Below, one piece after another: positions 5,172 to 6,858 of a stretch of DNA of 6,858 nt. The position numbers and the translations under genes were made by a program. The notes below the pieces were generated by a model that was not told the DNA's origin, ran no database searches, and was given only the letters and a program-made list of their open reading frames with translations. Origin of the DNA: a bacterium (GTDB lineage: Bacteria > SZUA-79 > Acidulodesulfobacterales > Acidulodesulfobacteraceae); the NCBI GenBank assembly GCA_021821565.1, contig JAKACI010000082.1, positions 1 through 6,858 of the forward strand, read 5' to 3'. Each line of letters begins with the position of its first letter. Position 1 is the stretch's first letter.

Positions 5172-6613
5172 AAACCGTATTCTTTCCATCTATCGTCGAC
5201 TAATTTTTTCATTTCCGCAGACATAACTATATCATCCGGCCATTTCCTCTTATAACCTTCGGATGCCCATTTTTTTGTTGCGTCTATTCCCATTTTAGAA
5301 CCGTAATTAGGAATATCCGAAGCATGCTCTAAAACGTCAATAGGTCCTTCAACAAAAGAAACATCGCGTTTTGGGTCTATATTATTGCAAAGCCTCCATA
5401 TTACTTCGCCTTGATTCTGAACATTAACATCTTCGTCAAGAACAACTATGATTTTTGTGAACATCATAAGACCCAATCCCCATATACCGTGCATTATTTT
5501 TTTTGCATGCCCCGGGTAGCTTTTTTTAATGCTTATAAAAGCGAGGTCATGAAAAATACCTTCAAAGGGCAAATTAATATCAACAATTTCAGGAAATATT
5601 TTTTTAATCGCCGGCAAAAAAAATCGTTCGGTTGCCTTGCCTATATAGCAATCTTCCATGGGAGGTTTTCCGACGATAGTAGCAGGATAAATAGCATCTT
5701 TTCTATGAGATATTAATGTTGCATGAAAAACAGGATAATAATCTTCCAATGAATAATAACCTGTATGGTCGCCGAAAGGACCTTCAATTTTTAAATCTTC
5801 TTCAGGGTCAATATATCCTTCAATGACAAATTCTGCATTAGCAGGAACATGTAAATCGTTAGTTTCGCATTTTACCAATTCTACCGCTTCTTCTCTCAAA
5901 AAACCGGCAAACATCATTTCTTCAATATCGGGAGGAAGCGGGGCGGTGGCAGAATAAATAACGGCAGGATCTGATCCTAAAACTACGGAAACAGGAATCT
6001 TCTTGCCAAGCTCTTTATATTTTCTAAAATGCCTTGCGCCGTCTTTATGAATATGCCAGTGCATTCCGCAAGTCGTGTCGTCATAAACCTGCATTCTGTA
6101 CATCCCGACATTTACGGCATTAGATTCAGGGTCTTTAGTAAAAACTAACGGCAATGTGATAAAAGGACCGCCGTCTTCGGGCCATGTTTTGAGAACAGGC
6201 AGAATATCAAGCAGCGGAGGATTTTTTATTATAACTTCCTTGCATTTACCTGTTTTTACTATTTTTGGCATATAATCCGCCAATTTTTTTAATTTTGATA
6301 AAGATTTTATTTTTTCAAAAAAATTTGTAGGTATTTCGGGATCAATAATTTCAGAGACACGCTTTCCGACATCGTCAAGGCTTTCAACTTCAAAAGCCTG
6401 CAAAATTCTTTTATGGGAACCGAACATATTAATTAATACGGGAAATTTAAATCCTTTAACATTTTCAAATAATAACGCGGGTCCTTCCTGTTTAACAATT
6501 CTGTCGGCTATTTCAGGAATTTCTAAAACTCTGTTTACAGGTATGCTGATTCTTTTTAAATCATTGTTTTTATCGAGAAAATTAATAAAATCGTGCAGGT
6601 CTTTATAAGGCAT
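5168..6613 (-). CDS. ubiD/mqnL: UbiD-family menaquinone biosynthesis decarboxylase (MqnL-like)
   Basis: A 481-residue prenyl-FMN-dependent decarboxylase of the UbiD family, full length. Seen: a typical N-terminus (YKDLHDFINFLDKNNDLKRI); the cofactor-contact region NVGMYRMQ with Asn168 and Arg173; GMHWHIHKDGARH at 183-195; IEGPFGDHTGYY with Glu277 and Asp282; and VGKPPMED at 314-321. Arg173, Glu277 and Asp282 correspond to the Arg-Glu-Asp/Glu catalytic triad of the family. Given the UbiA-, UbiX- and MqnE-type genes that follow, the likely reaction is removal of the carboxylate from the prenylated 1,4-dihydroxy-6-naphthoate intermediate, as proposed for MqnL. A decarboxylase for another aromatic acid cannot be excluded from sequence alone. 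It is the first gene of the presumed operon, with a good promoter about 140 bases upstream. Stop is TAG, inside a hairpin; no Shine-Dalgarno precedes the ATG. Confidence 0.95.
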   Translation of the reverse strand: MPYKDLHDFINFLDKNNDLKRISIPVNRVLEIPEIADRIVKQEGPALLFENVKGFKFPVLINMFGSHKRILQAFEVESLDDVGKRVSEIIDPEIPTNFFEKIKSLSKLKKLADYMPKIVKTGKCKEVIIKNPPLLDILPVLKTWPEDGGPFITLPLVFTKDPESNAVNVGMYRMQVYDDTTCGMHWHIHKDGARHFRKYKELGKKIPVSVVLGSDPAVIYSATAPLPPDIEEMMFAGFLREEAVELVKCETNDLHVPANAEFVIEGYIDPEEDLKIEGPFGDHTGYYSLEDYYPVFHATLISHRKDAIYPATIVGKPPMEDCYIGKATERFFLPAIKKIFPEIVDINLPFEGIFHDLAFISIKKSYPGHAKKIMHGIWGLGLMMFTKIIVVLDEDVNVQNQGEVIWRLCNNIDPKRDVSFVEGPIDVLEHASDIPNYGSKMGIDATKKWASEGYKRKWPDDIVMSAEMKKLVDDRWKEYGF

Positions 6614-6704
6614 TTTTGATTTTTAATATTATTTTTTTTATAATAAATTGTTATACAATAAATAAATTATATATATTATATTTTTTACAATTTAAGCAAT
6701 CTCT

Positions 6705-6731
6705 TAAATAGTCAGCTAAATAGTCAGCTAA
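6705..6731. repeat. 12-base tandem repeat in the UbiD leader
   Basis: The unit TAAATAGTCAGC occurs twice in perfect tandem (6705-6728) plus three bases of a third copy. It falls between the candidate promoter and the ubiD start codon, roughly +13 to +39 of the transcript. The TAGTCAGCTA part is less A/T-rich than its surroundings and could be a repressor operator or RNA-level site. Confidence 0.7.
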
Positions 6732-6750
6732 TCGATACATTAATTACTAT

Positions 6751-6779
6751 ATTATATACTAATTAATTTTTTAACTCAA
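6751..6779 (-). promoter_or_regulatory. Sigma70-type promoter of the menaquinone cluster
   Basis: On the minus strand TTGAGT (6774-6779) is followed after exactly 17 bases by a perfect TATAAT (6751-6756). Transcription would start near 6744, leaving a leader of about 130 bases before the UbiD ATG. The first gene of the run is where a main promoter is expected, and this is the best promoter match in the window. Confidence 0.5.
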
Positions 6780-6797
6780 CTAAATAAAAATAACCCT

Positions 6798-6828
6798 GAT
6801 TTTATTCTTAATTGGAAGATTTTATTCT
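6798..6828. promoter_or_regulatory. Direct repeats upstream of the main promoter (possible operator)
   Basis: GATTTTATTCT occurs at 6798-6808 and again at 6818-6828, a 20-base period, about two helical turns. Relative to the predicted start near 6744 the copies lie at about -54 to -64 and -74 to -84, a place where activators commonly bind. The bases are simple (A/T-rich), so chance is possible. The remainder to 6858 shows only a possible few codons of an upstream gene. Confidence 0.35.
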
Positions 6829-6858
6829 ATAATTATCTTTCTAACAAGTTCTGCCTGA

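Noticed and set aside
5411..5716. Open frame of 101 codons on the plus strand
   Set aside because: Antisense to conserved parts of the UbiD-family gene, with no family resemblance and no ribosome site.
3303..6613. Reading the UbiX/UbiA/UbiD set as ubiquinone biosynthesis
   Set aside because: mqnE lies directly downstream in the same direction and no ubiquinone-specific hydroxylase or methyltransferase is present, so the menaquinone role is more likely, although not proven by sequence alone.
6822..6858. Possible C-terminal codons of an upstream minus-strand gene
   Set aside because: Two frames are open from the window edge, one ending QAELVRKIIIE at 6822 and one ending RQNLLER at 6833. Both are too short to choose between, so no feature is called.

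Overview
This window is very AT-rich (about 30 % GC by eye in the genes, far less between them). It holds six complete genes, all on the minus strand. The first four in transcription order read as menaquinone biosynthesis by the futalosine route: a UbiD-family decarboxylase (5168-6613), a UbiA-family prenyltransferase (4192-5082), a UbiX flavin prenyltransferase (3303-3962) and the radical SAM enzyme aminofutalosine synthase MqnE (2130-3203). They are followed by a CarD-family transcription regulator (1457-1945) and a membrane-anchored PIN/TRAM protein (177-1238). No mobile element, CRISPR array, tRNA or rRNA was recognised.

Organism: a bacterium with a low-GC genome that makes menaquinone by the futalosine pathway. 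The CarD-PIN/TRAM pair, often followed by ispD/ispF, is familiar from Deltaproteobacteria (Desulfobacterota) and Clostridia. The clustering of mqnE with ubiA/ubiX/ubiD-type genes fits the former slightly better. This placement is inference from gene content only; an anaerobic, quinone-respiring lifestyle is likely but not shown.

How the genes work together: MqnE makes aminofutalosine early in the pathway. After mqnA/B/C/D-type steps that are not in this window, the UbiA-like enzyme prenylates 1,4-dihydroxy-6-naphthoate. The UbiX-like enzyme makes the prenylated FMN cofactor needed by the UbiD-like decarboxylase, which removes the remaining carboxylate. A methyltransferase (MenG/UbiE) must also lie elsewhere.

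Between the genes: gaps of 85-245 bases hold nearly all the unexplained structure. Upstream of the UbiD gene there is a good sigma70-type promoter, a pair of 11-base direct repeats spaced 20 bases apart, and a 12-base tandem repeat in the leader. The UbiD-UbiA gap has three complementary segments able to form two mutually exclusive hairpins, one starting in the ubiD stop codon. A 9-base tandem repeat lies before ubiX. The PIN/TRAM leader has a 12-base tandem repeat and a GC-rich CTTCG block. Only carD has a clear Shine-Dalgarno sequence. Overall the gene content is ordinary; the second-look material is in the leaders and in an unusual Cys/His set in CarD.
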